Positions 20,946-34,328 of a DNA stretch of 64,000 nt are shown piece by piece; within the stretch, counting starts at the first letter, position 1; the number at the start of each line of letters is the position of its first letter. The stretch spans positions 68,094,884-68,158,883 of the forward strand of contig OY970824.1 in NCBI GenBank assembly GCA_963853835.1, in the 5' to 3' direction. Below the pieces are notes generated by a model. It made no database searches. It had not been told where the DNA came from and saw nothing but the letters and a program-made list of their open reading frames with translations. The position numbers were made by a program, and so were the translations under genes. This stretch comes from Calendula officinalis (lineage: Eukaryota; Streptophyta; Magnoliopsida; Asterales; Asteraceae).

Positions 20946-21449
20946 AGTTGAATTCTGTGTGAAATAAATGATCAATCAAAATTCAAAAAGCCATTGGATA
21001 TTGGTTGTTAGTGTGTGTTTTGCTGAAACATTGTCTATCATTCACTAGTAAACGTTGTGTGTTTCTGACTTCAATTCACTTATTTTAATGTTTTCAGTGT
21101 TTATTTTGGGGTGCTTGTTAGTTTGGTTAAAAGAATATAATGAAAATTAGAACCGAAAACAACATTTCTCTAACTTTGGTTTAAGCATCTCACCGAACTT
21201 AATGTATTGTTCTCGAGTTTTATCGAGTAACCTTTCTGGATATGGAATTTGGTGTGGTCAAATGTGTTGCAATTTATGACTGAGTTGTCAAGTCGCTCGC
21301 ACACTGCTCAGACATGATCCACTGCTAGTTTATACAGCTAAATATGATCCACTACCTTAAAATGCCCTAGAAATTTGTTGTGTTGCTTCAAAAATGTTGA
21401 GATAAAACATTTATATGGTTGAGTGATAACATATGCGTTAACGATAATT

Positions 21450-21833
21450 CAGGGGTGAATACGGTCTAGAAACCGAACCGAACCAATAATGATGAATTTC
21501 AAAATCGAAAACCGAACCGATTACATGTTTTCAGTTTCACTTTGGTTTTTTCATCCAAAAATGCTCATCCTTATCCGATGACCGGGCTGAAACCGAAAAT
21601 CATGAAACTACAAAATCAAAAACCGAACCAATTACATGTTTTCAGTTTCCATTTGGTTTGTTTTCGGTTTGGTTCGGTCTTTCGGCCCAAATGCTCATCC
21701 CTATCCGAGAACGGGACCGAAACCGAAAATCATGAAACTACAAAATCAAAAACCGAACCGATTAAATGTTTTCGTTTTCCGTTTGGTTTGTTTTCTGTTT
21801 GGTTCGGTTTTTCAGCCCAAATGCTCACCCCTA
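21450..21833. mobile_element. Old hAT-type MITE with internal tandem repeat
   Basis: The ends resemble AGGGGTGA and TGCTCACCCCTA, as in the two clear hAT MITEs at 37977-38719 and 46582-55372. The interior has about three imperfect copies of an AACCGAACCGATTACATG / GGTTCGGTTTTTC block. The flanking 8 bp match at only 5 of 8 positions, so the insertion is old. Confidence 0.55.
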
Positions 21834-22606
21834 TGATGAATAGTAAACAATTGAAACACCATTCAAACCATTTTATTAGAAAGGAATCAAAACTGATTTT
21901 AGTATTCACAATAGAAATTTATTAAAAATAATAACATCATAATTTGCAAGCTGAATAATAATCGCCACATGAGTCGATTAGCTGGTCGATGATCAATGTC
22001 ATCAGTTCCAGTCCAATTATTTGCACCCCCACCACACGCGTAGATGTTATAATACAACCCATGGGAATGAGATTATCCTTTCTTATAAACTCTATTATCT
22101 TTATTAATCCTTAAATTCATATTATTTTATTAGTTACCACAACGTACAATTATTATTGCCTCCACCCACTATCACGATGCGCCACCACCCACCATCACCA
22201 AGTGGTATTGATGTTTAATTTGGTGTTGCACATGCCCTATGATCATGAGTTCAAATTTTATTGTGGACAAATTTAGTGCAGATTTAGAAGCCGTTTAGAA
22301 AAACTCACCACCATCATTACTAGCATTACCATAAAATGTAATTAGAGAATATTCACCGGTGCATTTTATGAGTACTTACGTACATATAATTAAATAAGTG
22401 TTTACAAAGTTATTCTTTTAACACAAATTTGTAGAATATTCTCTATCTTAAGGATAAGTGGTGCCAACGTCAAAGAAAAGGTTGATTTTTCTTATTAAAG
22501 AAGTGGCCAATTTAGAATTGCTAAAGTGGTCATTTTAACATGAAAAATAGAAACGTGTAGAATCAAATTGTAGGTAGGAGGGACCCACCTTATCAGCCCT
22601 GGTCCA

Positions 22607-22614
22607 GATATAAG
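22607..22614 (+). promoter_or_regulatory. Candidate TATA box of the SDR gene
   Basis: GATATAAG lies about 75 bp upstream of the SDR start codon. The interval from 21834 holds the diverged SINE copy at 22195-22305 and no recognised gene. Confidence 0.4.
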
Positions 22615-22688
22615 ACTCGCTACTGCGACTAGGTGTTAACACCTACAACTCTCACTACCACCGCCACTAGTTAAGAAAGAAAAAAAAA

Positions 22689-24524
22689 ATGAGCGGTGCC
22701 GGAAAGACCGTCTGCGTCACCGGAGCTTCTGGATACATAGCTTCATGGCTCGTCAAGCTGTTACTTGAACGCGGTTACACTGTCAAAGCATCTGTTCGCG
22801 ATCCCAGTCAGTTTCTATTTACTAATTGCTTTTATGTTTCCCTAATTTCTGATTAACTCAAATCCCTACCGTAACCTAGGTATTTCACAAATTTATAGCA
22901 GGATCGGATTTAGTATCACGATTTCTCCGATTTTGAGATTTATAGATTTTCATTCACAGAGTCTAATATTGTTTCTTCGTCTCACGATCTGCATCGATCA
23001 CTGTTTATATACGTTTGAACATAAGCATTTGGATCGATCATCCTCCAACGTTAGCTTAGCAACTAGCTTCTGAGTTAACGCTTGAAATTGATAACTAGGG
23101 ATTTTCCTACAAGTGTACGTTATAATTCTGTCAGCACACAATCAGTGTTTTTTATGTTAATTGATAGAAAGCTAATTGTGGTTATATGATCAGATCTAGG
23201 ATATTATACTTATACATGCTACTTTAACTGAATTGTACATCTTCAAGTGTGAGGTAAGAATTTACAGTATATATGATTTGATGTGCTGAATATTGGACAT
23301 TAGGATAGAATGTATATGCTTTCATCTTATATTCCAACTTTAGAACTGTATATTAGCCTTATCTGATCAAACCATGATTTTGTGCGTGTTTTTGTTGTAT
23401 AAACATCTTATTGTATTAATGTTGACTTTTCTGCAGACGACCCTAAAAAAGTAGACCACTTGCTGAAACTTGAAGGAGCTAAAGAAAGGCTTCATTTGTT
23501 CAAAGCAAACCTGCTTGAAGATGGATCCTTTGATGCTGCAGTTGAAGGCTGTGATGGTGTTTTCCACACAGCATCTCCTTTTTACCATAAAGTGGCTGAT
23601 CCACAGGTATTTCCAATACTGCTACTAAATATGATGTCATCAAAATCATGTGAATTTTAAATAATATGGAAACTGAAACACTTGAGTGTTGGTTTCAGGC
23701 AGAGCTGATTGAACCTGCATTGAATGGAACACTAAATGTGCTTGGTTCATGTTCAAAGGTGTCATCAATTAAAAGAGTGGTGGTGACATCATCAATGGCT
23801 GCAGTTGCTTACAATGGCAGGCCCAGGACTCCTGAAGTTGTAGTTGATGAGACCTGGTTCTCTGATCCGGATGTTTGCAAGGAAGCAAAGGTGTGCAAAT
23901 GCATATATGTACTCGAGTAAATTACATAAATGGTCCTTTAGGTTTGTACCATATTACTTATTTGGTCATTTAGTTTCATAAATTACACTGGTAGTCCTTA
24001 TTTCCGAAACAAGTGACACGTTTGGTCCTTTACCTAAACGTGTATTTTTCCCGTCAAGTATGGTCACGTGTGATGCACGAAGGGGTAAATCAGTCCTTTT
24101 TCCCTTTCTTTTCACCAATTTGAAACCTATAAAAACCTGTTTTTTGACAGGAAAAGTTAACGTTTGTCTAGGTAAACGACCAAATATGGACTACCAGTGT
24201 AATCTATGAAACTAAAGGACCAAATATGTAATATGGTACAAACTTAGAGGACCATTTGTGTAATTTACTCTATACTTTGTTGATCAACTTTTAAAAAAAT
24301 ATATTTTCTGCTTTTATGTATAATATGTAATTCTCATGGGTGTGACAAGATGTGGTATGTGCTGTCAAAAACTTTGGCTGAGGATGCTGCGTGGAAATTT
24401 GCAAAAGAAAAAGGGTTAGACATAGTCACCATAAATCCAGCAATGGTCATCGGTCCCCTTTTACAACCAACACTTAACACTAGTGCTGAAGCAATTGCAA
24501 ACCTATTGAACGGTATGTTTAATG

Positions 24525-24573
<49 letters not shown>

Positions 24574-25789
24574 TGATTAATTATATATGTATGTTTGTTT
24601 ATGTATAGGTTTATTAAAGTTTTTGGGATAATTATGCAGGGTCAAAAACATATCCAAATGCTAGCTTTGGGTGGGTGCATGTTAAGGATGTTGCAAATGC
24701 ACACATTCAAGCTTATGAAATTCCATCAGCAAGTGGGAGATATTGTTTGGTTGAACGAGTTGCTCACTTTTCAGAAGTAGTTGAGATTTTACGCCAACAT
24801 TTTCCATCTTTTCAACTTCCAGACAAGTAAGACTTTTCCCACTTCTAAGGATTCAAGTCCCATTTTACATGTCTCTATGGGTCAAAACGGGTCAAAAGTC
24901 AACTAAAGTGTATATATAACGGCAAACTGCACAAAAGTATTCCCTACGTTTTTTAAAGAGAAAATTACACAAATGGTCCTTTAGGTCTGTACCATATTAC
25001 ATATTTGGTTCTTTAGTTTCATAAATTACACATGTAGTCCTTATTTCTAAAACTATTGACACGTTTGGTTCTTTACCTAAACAAACGTTAACTTTTCCCG
25101 CGTCAATAGTTTAGGAAATAATGACTACCAGTGTAATTTATGAATTTAAAAGACCAAATATGTAATATGGTATAAACCTAAAGGACCATTTGTGTAACTT
25201 ACTCTTATTAAAATTTACCATGAGAAGACTAATTTCTATTTTATTTCTTTTTCCAATTAAAGTTTTTATTTGAGATTTTTTTTTTTATCTTAGAGATAGT
25301 ATAGTCTTATTGTAACCAAAATGGGGACTTTTCAGTTATTTTTTACCGACATGTAACCGAAACTTTGTATTAATGGTAAAAAAATAAATTCTAATTTTGG
25401 TCGCAAGAAAACTACAATACCATAAATTGTTAAAAGAAAAAGTATAGTTGCTCAAATGGAAAATTTTGTAAAGCTGAGTGCCCTTTTGTAAAAGGTGGTA
25501 ATTTTTACACCACATTTTTTAATCTATGTACCACAATAGTTGCTTTATATATTTGTATAATCTGCTGGAATATTTTTGTAGTATGGTATAGGCATAAAAA
25601 AATTTGGTATTCAAATGAATTCCCTTTTATAAATGCAGGTGTGCAGATGAGAAGGATTTTGTTCCTATATACCAAGTGTCAAAGGAAAAGGTAAAGAGTT
25701 TGGGCATAGATTACATTCCCACTGAACAAAGCATCAAGGAAACTGTGGAAAGCTTGATGGAGAAGAAGTTTATCTCATCAAACATGTGA
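22689..25789 (+). CDS. NAD(P)-dependent reductase, DFR/CCR-type SDR
   Basis: Exons: 22689-22806, 23437-23606, 23699-23890, 24350-24512, 24640-24826, 25638-25789; all GT-AG. The protein (about 325 aa) starts with the Rossmann motif VCVTGASGYIASWLVKLLL and keeps RDPNDPKK for NADP binding, FHTASPF, VVVTSSMAAV, the catalytic YVLSK (YxxxK) and INPAMVIGP. It belongs to the extended SDRs that include dihydroflavonol reductase, cinnamoyl-CoA reductase and the phenylacetaldehyde/cinnamaldehyde reductases. YVLSK and the overall pattern fit the last group best, reducing aldehydes to alcohols in the cytosol with NADPH. Substrate cannot be settled from sequence. Introns 3 and 5 contain inverted-repeat elements, and intron 4 starts with a long (TA)n run at 24528-24568. 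Confidence 0.92.
23915..24270. mobile_element. GTAAATTACA inverted-repeat element, copy A (SDR intron 3)
   Basis: The ends are GAGTAAATTACATAAATGG and its near-exact inverse CCATTTGTGTAATTTACTC. The inversion extends deep inward (GGTCCTTTAGGTTTGTACC with its complement), so the 356-bp element can fold as one long hairpin. Target duplications are not clear. Confidence 0.75.
24958..25204. mobile_element. GTAAATTACA inverted-repeat element, copy B (SDR intron 5)
   Basis: Same family as copy A, with the same inverted ends but a central deletion (247 bp). Confidence 0.7.
25505..25615. repeat. TTTTTACACC repeat, partial copy (SDR intron 5)
   Basis: Homologous to 28668-28835: TTTTTACACCA, then CACAATAGTT, then TTTGTATAATCT in the same order. 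Confidence 0.5.
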
Positions 25790-25989
25790 AATCATTTTCT
25801 CATGAGAAATTAAAAAATTAAATATTATTATTAATTATGAATGAAATGGAATCTGTACCGCCCCAACTTATTATCGAACTAATGCCATATGAAATTCCAT
25901 TTTATTTAGTTCTAAATCAGCTATTTGGATGGTCATGTCAATGAACATGTAAAAATCACTACCTTTCTGTTTCACAATATGCAATAAGC

Positions 25990-28667
25990 ATGACACTATC
26001 AAATTCCAGTAAGGGTGTTTCCCCTTAAACCTGGTCTAAACCAACCAAGTGTTAATTTTATAGCATATTTATGTTTTATACGTATATCATTTGGGAAAAG
26101 GTTGCATGGTGTATGATTTATTGATGGCTGATTTTGAGGTTTAGTTGGTAAATTAGGTGTACTGGTTTCTGGAATAGTGGACATAGGAATATCATCACAA
26201 TAAGTAGAAAATACCATTTGAGCAGTTTCATTTGATGGTGAATGACCGGTGTATGGAAAATGCGTTTCATCAAATTGAGCATGTCGTGTTGTGTATATGC
26301 GACCTGTCGAGGAATCTAAGCAACGATAACCTTTATATTGTGTTGAATAGCCAATAAAAACACAAGGTGAGCTACGTGGTGCTAGCTTATGAGCGGAATA
26401 ATCGCGTAAATATGGGTATACACAACTGCCAAAAACTTTAAAGTTACCATAGTTTGGTGTAGAGGCAAATAATAACTCATATGGTGACTTGTTGTTTAAA
26501 AGTGGTGTTGGTAGACGATTAATAATATAAGTGGCATATCCAAAGGCATAAGTCCACATAGAAGCTGGAACGTGTGCATTGAACATCATTGCTAAACCTG
26601 TTTCAGTAATATGTCGGTGTTTTCTTTCGGCTCGACCATTTTGTTCCGGCGTATACGGGCAAGATAATTTATGTAGCGTGCCATTAGAAGAAAAGAATGT
26701 ACGTACCCTGTCGTTTACAAACTCACTACCACCATCTGATTGAAAGGATTTGATTTTACATGAGAATTGAGTTTGCACAAGGGTAGTAAAAATTTGTAAA
26801 ACACCAAAAAAATCCGACTTAGCCTTTAGTGGATAAAACCATGAAAATCTGGAAAAATCATCAACAAACACAGCATAATAACGATAGCCATCAGTAGAAA
26901 CAATTGGGGAAGGTCCCCATAAGTCACAATGTATCAAATCTAAAACATGAGTAGAACGTTTATAATTAAGTACAAAAGACAAACGTTTACTTTTAGACAA
27001 TTGACACGAGGCACAAATCTGAGGATTTGGCAAAAGAGAAGTAACAGATAAACTTCCCGTTTTATTTAATAAAGAAATAATATCAAAAGACGCGTGTCCT
27101 AAACGACAATGCCAAAGATCATAAGATGCCTTTAATTTCTTAGACGATAAACTTGCTAAGAAGGCATGTTGACCGTTTTGTAGAACGTATAATCCATCTT
27201 TACTTCGTCCCCGAGCTAGAGGCTCCTTTGAAATCCGATTCTGAATAGTAAAAACGCCATCAGAAAATAAAACATCAACAAGATTATCGTGAGTAAGTTT
27301 GGTTACTGATAAAAGATTCTTCGTAAGTTGTGGTACTACAAGTACATCAAGTAAATTAATGGTAGGCAATAAAGTCGATTTACCAATATGAGAAATAGGA
27401 GATGAGTTACCATTTCCAAAAAATACTTGTTCATTACCACAATAAGGAGTGGCAGATTCCAAATTTGTAGCAGAAGCGGTCATATGATTTGAAGCTCCTG
27501 TATCAACGAACCAGTCAGGGGAGTTGTTGGCAACATTGCACTGTGCGTGAAATGCTTGTGCAAGATTAGCAGCAGTCGATGGATTGCGAGTGGCAAAAGT
27601 GTTGAGATCGGGACACTGATTTGCGTAGTGTCCATCCTTCCTGCAGAGTTGACAGTGGGGAGGGCGGCGGTTTTAATTTCCCCGACCACGACCCCTAGAA
27701 TTTCCTCCTCGTGATGACCCGCGACCTCGATAGTAATTAGAAGAGCCACGACCAGATGTTGCAGCAGTAAAAGCAACTGGTGAGGAATTGTTTGTTGTCA
27801 TGGTTGATAAAAACATTTCATGGCTTTCTGCTTGAGACAGAATGTCACGAAATGAAGAACGTGGCTTAATCAATCGTTGTGTAGTTGAGAAGGTTTCAAA
27901 GGATGTGCCTAAACCGGAGAGAAACCAATGAATTTTATATGTTTCTTCGAGTGGGTGACCAATAGCAGTGAGTTGGTCACTGATTGCTTTGAATTTTCGA
28001 ATGTAATCAGCAACGGTTGACGAACCTTTCTGAAGATGACGAATTGAATCGCGTAGGGTATGAACTTTTTCCACAGAATCGTGACTGTATGTTCTTTCTA
28101 GGGCAACCCAAACACCACGAGCGATGTCATGGCCAAATGTTTCGGCCATTGCCTCTTCAGAGAGAGACGATTGAAGAAGGATGAGTGCCCTCTGATCTGC
28201 TGCGAGCCAGGTGGTGTAGGCGGGATTAGGGTTAGCACCGATGGTGGCAGGCGGTGCTTCTAATGTTCCGTCGATGTACCCTGTTAATTTTTGATAACCG
28301 AGAAGGGGAATCATCTGTCGACGCCATAGGAGGTAATTGCTCGATGTTAATTTAATTGATATCATGTGAAGAATGGTGGCAAGAGGAAGGGGGAATCTGA
28401 AGTTTCTGTTTCGACTGCCATGGTGATTTGGGGATTTAGGAGATTTTTAGATGAAGGGGATGAAGGGTGCCAGGAAGAGTATGTCTGATACCATATAAGG
28501 ATATTATCAAAACTCACGATGGAGTTGTTTGTGTATTCATTGTGTAATTTATAATACAGTAGTACAAACAAACAAGTAGAGAAAATAGGAGATACAAGTA
28601 AACAAACTCTACTAACTAACTGTACTAAGTGATAGGCTTATTTGACTTATTTGAATCGGCTCTATCA
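25990..28667 (-). mobile_element. Copia retrotransposon remnant with 5' LTR only
   Basis: The 5' LTR is about 28494-28667 on the minus strand, starting TGATAGAGCC. The primer-binding site TGGTATCAGAC is at 28483-28493. I found no 3' LTR: the element stops within integrase sequence about 200 bp past the SDR stop codon, so it was truncated or deleted on that side. Confidence 0.8.
25999..28421 (-). pseudogene. Copia gag-protease-integrase, 3'-truncated
   Basis: From the ATG at 28421 (MAVETETSDSPFLLPP) the minus strand encodes a Copia Gag (ISIKLTSSNYLLWRRQM, ..FLSGLGTSFETF), after a one-base frameshift near 28370. An in-frame TAA at 27673-27675 follows GRGRGN, just before the zinc knuckle CQLCRKDGHYANQC. 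The same frame then runs on through the protease (WFVDTGASNHMT), the GAG-pre-integrase (WHCRLGHASF) and the integrase core (DLIHCDLWGPSP, FVDDFSRFSWFYPL, QSDGGSEF, PYTPEQNGRAERKHR), the DD35E-type site. The frame ends in an unrelated tail; reverse transcriptase and RNase H are missing. Confidence 0.93.
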
Positions 28668-28835
28668 ATTTTTACACCATATTTTTATACCTATATATCA
28701 CAATAGTTATTTTATATGTTTGTACAATCTATAGTAATACTTATATAGTATGATAGATGTATTAAAATATATTGTGTAAAAATTAATTCATTTAATATGA
28801 TAGATGCATTAAAATATATTGTGTAAAAATTAATT
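28668..28835. mobile_element. Small palindromic element with TTTTTACACC ends
   Basis: TTTTTACACCATATTTT at one side and AAAATATATTGTGTAAAAA at the other are inverted copies, fitting a MITE. It directly abuts the Copia LTR. Its 3' half is followed by an extra tandem copy of TTAAAATATATTGTG. Confidence 0.5.
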
Positions 28836-30178
28836 CATTTTGTGAAAGGGAATTCAATGTTCACAACGGGTTTGGTTGTGTGGTTTTTTTTATGCCGTGG
28901 CAGCATATAGGTGTTAATTACACCTTTTGCCAAAAACCCCAAATTTTGTTTAATCAAAAAATAATTAGCATGTACTGAACATAATTATGAAAAATAGTGT
29001 TTTGATTTAGTTATGTAGTTTTGAAATCGTAATAATTAGATAATCAGTTTTTTAGTGTTTGACAAACTTGATTATTTGTTTAGTTAATGTGTAAATGCAA
29101 CTAATTAGTTTTCAAAACGCATTAATCACTTCTCTGCATGCTTTTTCAAAACTCCATTTTGGATGCTCCAAATCGCAATCCTAAATACCCTCATAATAAC
29201 TAGGGTTTGAATTTCATATATTGTGCTTCTTGAGTGTAGGTTGCTTTCAATGCTTCTTAATTCACTAAATCTTGCTCTTTGTTACTTTAGTTGCTCTTAG
29301 TGCCCTATTTATCTCTTTTTTTCTGTCTCTCCATCATTATCCAAATTAGAAAGATTGTAAAACAAGTTGGAAGTCTTATTTTCCTTACCACGGAGTAAAT
29401 AGTCAGACTTGAGGTAAAGAAACCACTAGTGAAATTTAACAAACCTTCATACTACATAAGGTCATGATTCTTGGCACTAGATAGTGTTGTTTTATCCCTA
29501 GAAAAATAAATATTCTGGTCTGACGTATTATGAGAGATCGTATTCCTACTTGTTGGAATCTAATCAGTCTCTTCTCTTCTTTGTTCTCTTTGTAACATCT
29601 CTTCTAAGACCTCTTCACGTCTTCTTTGATTATGCACCGTTGTTAATTTTATTGCACATTTAATAGTTCAAGGTAGTAAATGACCTAGTCAGTTAAGTTC
29701 AGGGTACTAAAATGCATTTTGAATAAGCCCCAACTCAGTCTCGTGCTATATAATTTCTAGTGTGTGACTATTGGTTTCATCTTGAACATATAGTATTTTA
29801 TAATACTCCTAGTTTTATTAATTTTGGCCCATTGTTTGGATGAGCTCGTTTGGATCGTTCTTAGAGCTCGTTATATTAGAGTGTATATTAGAAAATGAAT
29901 GAGTTGGTACGAAATGAGATAAGTAGGGTTCATATTCCAACTTCCAAGGACAAGATTATCCATAAAAGTATGGTAAATGGATAGCTAAAAGGTTTGAATT
30001 GCATCTATCAAACTGAAACAAACTTTGGAAAACACCACAAGATGACAATATCACACTAGTTGACCGTCCTTTGGAACAAATGCTAGTCTAAAAGAAAGAA
30101 AAAAGTCAAAACAGATTTGAATCAACAGCTGAATTGAAACGCGAGCATGCTCTTATTTTTGAGAAAAGAAAAAAACAG
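28836..30178. other. Intergenic, no gene recognised
   Basis: AT-rich interval between the Copia remnant and the sulfite reductase stop codon. I saw no coding sequence, RNA gene or clear transposon ends. The last about 100 bp should be sulfite reductase 3' UTR. Confidence 0.6.
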
Positions 30179-33100
30179 TTACTGGCTTTTACCATTTTGT
30201 TGAGAAGCAACAAAATTACGGACAACCTCAATTGCCAATTGATGAGCTGTCTTATTCTCCATCCTTGCAAGTGCATCCACAGCTTCATATGTTTCCTTGT
30301 CAGTAAAAAGCTTCAAAGAGTATCTTGATGATGATTTTGGTACTCCTTCCCACTTCTCAACTACTTCTTCTAGTTTCTCAAATCCCTGTACAAAACAACA
30401 TCTTATCTTATTCCCAATCCCAAACTCTATTTCTTAATTATAAAAAAAAAAAACATTTAAACAAATAATGTTTTTTTTGGATATGCAACTAACCACACGA
30501 TTTGTGAAGTCGCCAAATGATTCTTTAGATTTCCTCTTCAATTTCCAGATGTAGAATAAAGGTTCAAAAACCTTCTCAAGATCATGGATCTTAACCCTGT
30601 CCTTGAAAGTTCTAGCTAATGAAGTTTGAGCTGGTGTTCCCCCGAGCCAAATCTACACACACACACACACACACAAAAAGGTTCAAAATATAGCAAAAAA
30701 TGAAAATAAAAGGTATTAACAATTTATTGACGTACCTGATAGCTATTAGGACCATCACCAACTAATCCAAGTTCAGCCATGTAAGGTCGGGCACAGCCAT
30801 TAGGGCAACCTGTAACTCTTACTACTATGGATTCATTATATGGGAGACCAACCTGACATCATCATAATAATAATAATAATAATATTAATTAATGCTCGTT
30901 AATAAAAAATTAATGACTACTAGTCACATGTTTTATATTATATTCATTTTTTGAGAACAATACCTTCTCAAATACAGCTCGAACACGTTTAAGTAGGTCA
31001 GGAATTCCTCTTTCAGCTTCAGTTATGGCAAGAGGGCACATAGGCAGAGCAGGGCATGCCATTGCAGTTATGTTGAGTGGGTCCACATGAGTAGGAGTCT
31101 TCCAAAATTAAAATTTTAAAAAATTATATTTAAATAAATTAAAGTCTGATCTTCAACTAAATATATGCATAATGTGAAAAGAGATATCTTACCAACAGAC
31201 CACCTTGTGCTAGAGCTACAGTGATTGGACGTTTCCAAGAGGGCTTAATATCACAAAGAACAATGTTTTGGTTTGGTGTAATCCGCACATTTAAGTTATA
31301 TTTCTCAATTATTTCCCGTAACGCCTTTTTTGTTACCCCCTTAACCCTCCCACTATCAACATGAAGCCCGCAAAATAATCGACCATCACCCTGCCACATA
31401 TACATATAAAAAATGCAAAATTACAAGAATACCCTTTGTGAAAGTTATTTAAAAAAAAAAAAAACTAACCTGTTTATGCCATCCCAAATGGCTTTTAAAT
31501 TCCCATTCAGGTAAATCTCGGGTAGGTTCAAGCTTCTTTCCATAATATTGTTCAACAACTGATTTAAACTTTTCAATACCCCATGAATCTATTAAGTATT
31601 TCATTCTGCTATACCTGCGTTCATCTCTTCTACCATTTTCTCTTTGTGTAACAACTATAGCTTTCACTACATACAAAATATCCTCTTTAGGGACATAACC
31701 TAAAGGGTCAGCCAAACGAGGAAAAGTGGCTTCCACCCTATGTGTTCTTCCCATTCCACCACCAACCTAAAAAAAAAGAAAAAAATGACTTTAATTTTAC
31801 TCTAACTAAGAGTAAATTACATAAATGGTCCTTTAGTTTTATAAATTACACTGGTAGTCCTTATTTCTGAAACTATTGACACGTTTGGTCCTTTACCTAA
31901 ACTGATGTTGTTCCCATTAAGTATGGTGTGATGCACGGGGGGTAGATCTGTCTTTTTCCCTTTCCGTTCACCAATTTGAAACCCATCATAACCCGTTTGT
32001 TTGACGGGAAAAGTTAACGTCTGTTTAGGTAAAGGATCAAACTTGTCAATAGTTTTAGAAAAAAGGACTAACAGTGTAATTTATGAAACTAAATGACCAA
32101 ATATGTAATATGGTACAAACCTAAGGGACCATTTGTGTGATTTAATCTTTAACTACTTATCATGTGAAAAAAGACAGAAAAAAATGAGTAGGTGGCATAC
32201 GTATATATTGAAACCTTGAGGTTCGCCATTCTCATCAGAAACAACGACAACACCAATATCATTTGTGAAAAGATCAACTGAATTGTCAGTAGGAACAGTA
32301 ACTGCAACTTTAAACTTTCTTGGTAAGAACTGAGTTCCATAAATAGGTTCAGCTGAGTCAGGAAAGTTTGTTCCATGAGAATTATCATTTCGAGCTTTAA
32401 CAACTTCAGGTGGTTCAGAAGTCATAAACTGCTCTCCATCAACCCACATATCATAATAAAATCCAGATTGTGGAGTTAACAATGCAGCAATGTTGTCTGC
32501 TGTTTGCTGTGCAAAAAGATAATCTTTCCTCACAAAAGGGGCAGCAGGAGCAAGAACATTTCTGTTCAGATCACCACATGCACCAAGTGTGGACCCCATG
32601 TTTCTGATGATGGTACTCATAACTGTTTTCAGGTCCTTTTTGATGACTCCATGAAGTTGGAATGTTTGTCTGGTGGTTAACCGAAGAGTTCCAATTCCAA
32701 ATTGGTCAGCAAGATCATCCATTGCAAGATAAAGTTGGTTGGAAACTTTTCCACAGGGATTTTTTGTTCTAAGCATGAATGAATATGATTTTGCACCACG
32801 TTCATCTCTGTTGTACTGTTGATAGCTTCCATGAAACTTGATTAGTTGAGTAGCAGCCTCATTTATATTAGGTGCATCAGTTAACAATTCTTCATTTAAA
32901 GGGTATCGTATGAAGTTGCTTTGTTCCTTGAATATCTCAACCTTACTTCTTTTTGTTTCAACAGAAGTTTCTGGCTTAACTGGCTGCAAAACACATAATA
33001 GGAAATCAGAGAGAGATATCTTTGTAAGATATAATAATCAGATTGAACTTGCAGTTAAGATTAGAATTTGGCAAAAATACATAAAACTCAGAACTACTAG

Positions 33101-33699
33101 AGTTAATTGATTTCTAAAAAAAGCATTGGTTCTGAACTTAAACAATAGGAGATAAGATTTCTATTAAGTGAAAAAACCATGAGGCAAAGTGAGATTTGCA
33201 AAAAGTGTCTGAATTCATGGTTTCTTTCTAGTAATGAAAAATAAATGATATTATATACGAATGTGCCAATTTGTATCCAAATCGCAATGCAAAAAGATCT
33301 CATTTCCCCCTTTTGTACCAATCTAAATCATACGGCTAAATCGCATAAAAAATACATGAAAGCTTTTTCAAATTTCAGAATCCATTGAGCGCTACATCTA
33401 ATTAAGGTACGATTTACATTTTACGCTAAATTTCAAAAAGCATCATGCTACAAAACAAAGAAACAATCCACTAAATTCTGGAATATGATGATTACCGTTG
33501 AAACAGCTCTGATGACGGCCGGAGAAGTGGATGAATTGACGGATGAGAATGGATGTATGCGTTTGTCCAACAGAAGCGAATAAGCAGGTGAGTAGCAGGT
33601 ACTGTTCTTCAATCCACTGAAACTTTTCAACTGAAGCTTAGGATCTTTCACCAGAGCGGTGTTTGCAGCTCCGATCGATGACGCCGCCGTTGCAGTCAT
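30179..33699 (-). CDS. SIR: Ferredoxin-sulfite reductase, plastid (about 699 aa, 8 exons)
   Basis: Reduces sulfite to sulfide with six electrons from ferredoxin, the key step of plastid sulfate assimilation. Exons (minus): 33699-33496, 32983-32201, 31766-31470, 31390-31193, 31098-30964, 30852-30736, 30652-30494, 30385-30179; each is in phase 0 with GT-AG borders. Exon 1 is a Ser/Ala-rich transit peptide. Exon 2 carries the first nitrite/sulfite reductase ferredoxin-like half domain and siroheme-domain start (GIGTLRLTTRQTFQLHGV, GDLNRNVLAP). Exon 3 has VGGGMGRTHR. The four Fe4S4/siroheme cysteines are present: ACPALPMC (C-x5-C) in exon 5 and GCPNGCARPY (C-x3-C) in exon 6. Intron 2 holds inverted-repeat copy C, and intron 6 begins with a (CA)n run. 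The gene looks intact. Confidence 0.97.
31810..32147. mobile_element. GTAAATTACA inverted-repeat element, copy C (SIR intron 2)
   Basis: Same family as copy A, with GAGTAAATTACATAAATGG at one end and the inverse at the other. It lacks the GTTTGTACCATATTAC block on one arm. Confidence 0.7.
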
Positions 33700-34328
33700 C
33701 GGAAAAAACGGATGAATGAGGGGAGGAAAAGCAAGCTAGGGTTTGTAGGAAGTGAGAATTTAATGGACAAGGTGATATCGGATGGTTGGTTAAAGGCGGC
33801 TTGTGCTCTCAGTGCGTCCCTGTATTTTGCCATGTCACGTGCCAATCACGACCATTTCTAATCTGGATGCTTTTATCGGTTGTGTGATCCTACTTGCTAT
33901 TACTCAACTTTTCACGGTCTTAAAAACGGTTATTGTAAGGTTCGGTTCCAATAATTTGCTTGGATTTGCTCATATTACTACCCGTGGGAACCGAACTAGT
34001 GTACCATATTCTTTTTGGAACCAAAACTAGGTAGCGAGTTCAGTACAATACCAATATGATACCGATTTAGTTTCGATATTCAATTCCAGTTGTCCATCCG
34101 TATTTGAGAATCAAAAACTTGTAATACGTATGGTTAGCTAAAACCATAATGGGGAAGGAATGCAATGCATACAGTAATAAAATGAATATACAAATGAATA
34201 AGTTATTATATTTTTAACCTCTACGAATTATCCGGTGATAAACTAGTGGTAAAGGCTCATGAATAATTTCATATAGGTTATGGTTTGATCCTTAAATGGG
34301 TAAACATTTACCAAATGTCTGAGGAAAA
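33700..34328. other. Sulfite reductase upstream region; degenerate SINE-like stretch
   Basis: Promoter side of the sulfite reductase gene. At about 34238-34310, AACTAGTGGTAAAGG (A-box-like) and GGTTTGATCC (B-box-like) suggest a worn tRNA-derived SINE. Otherwise nothing was recognised. Confidence 0.35.
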
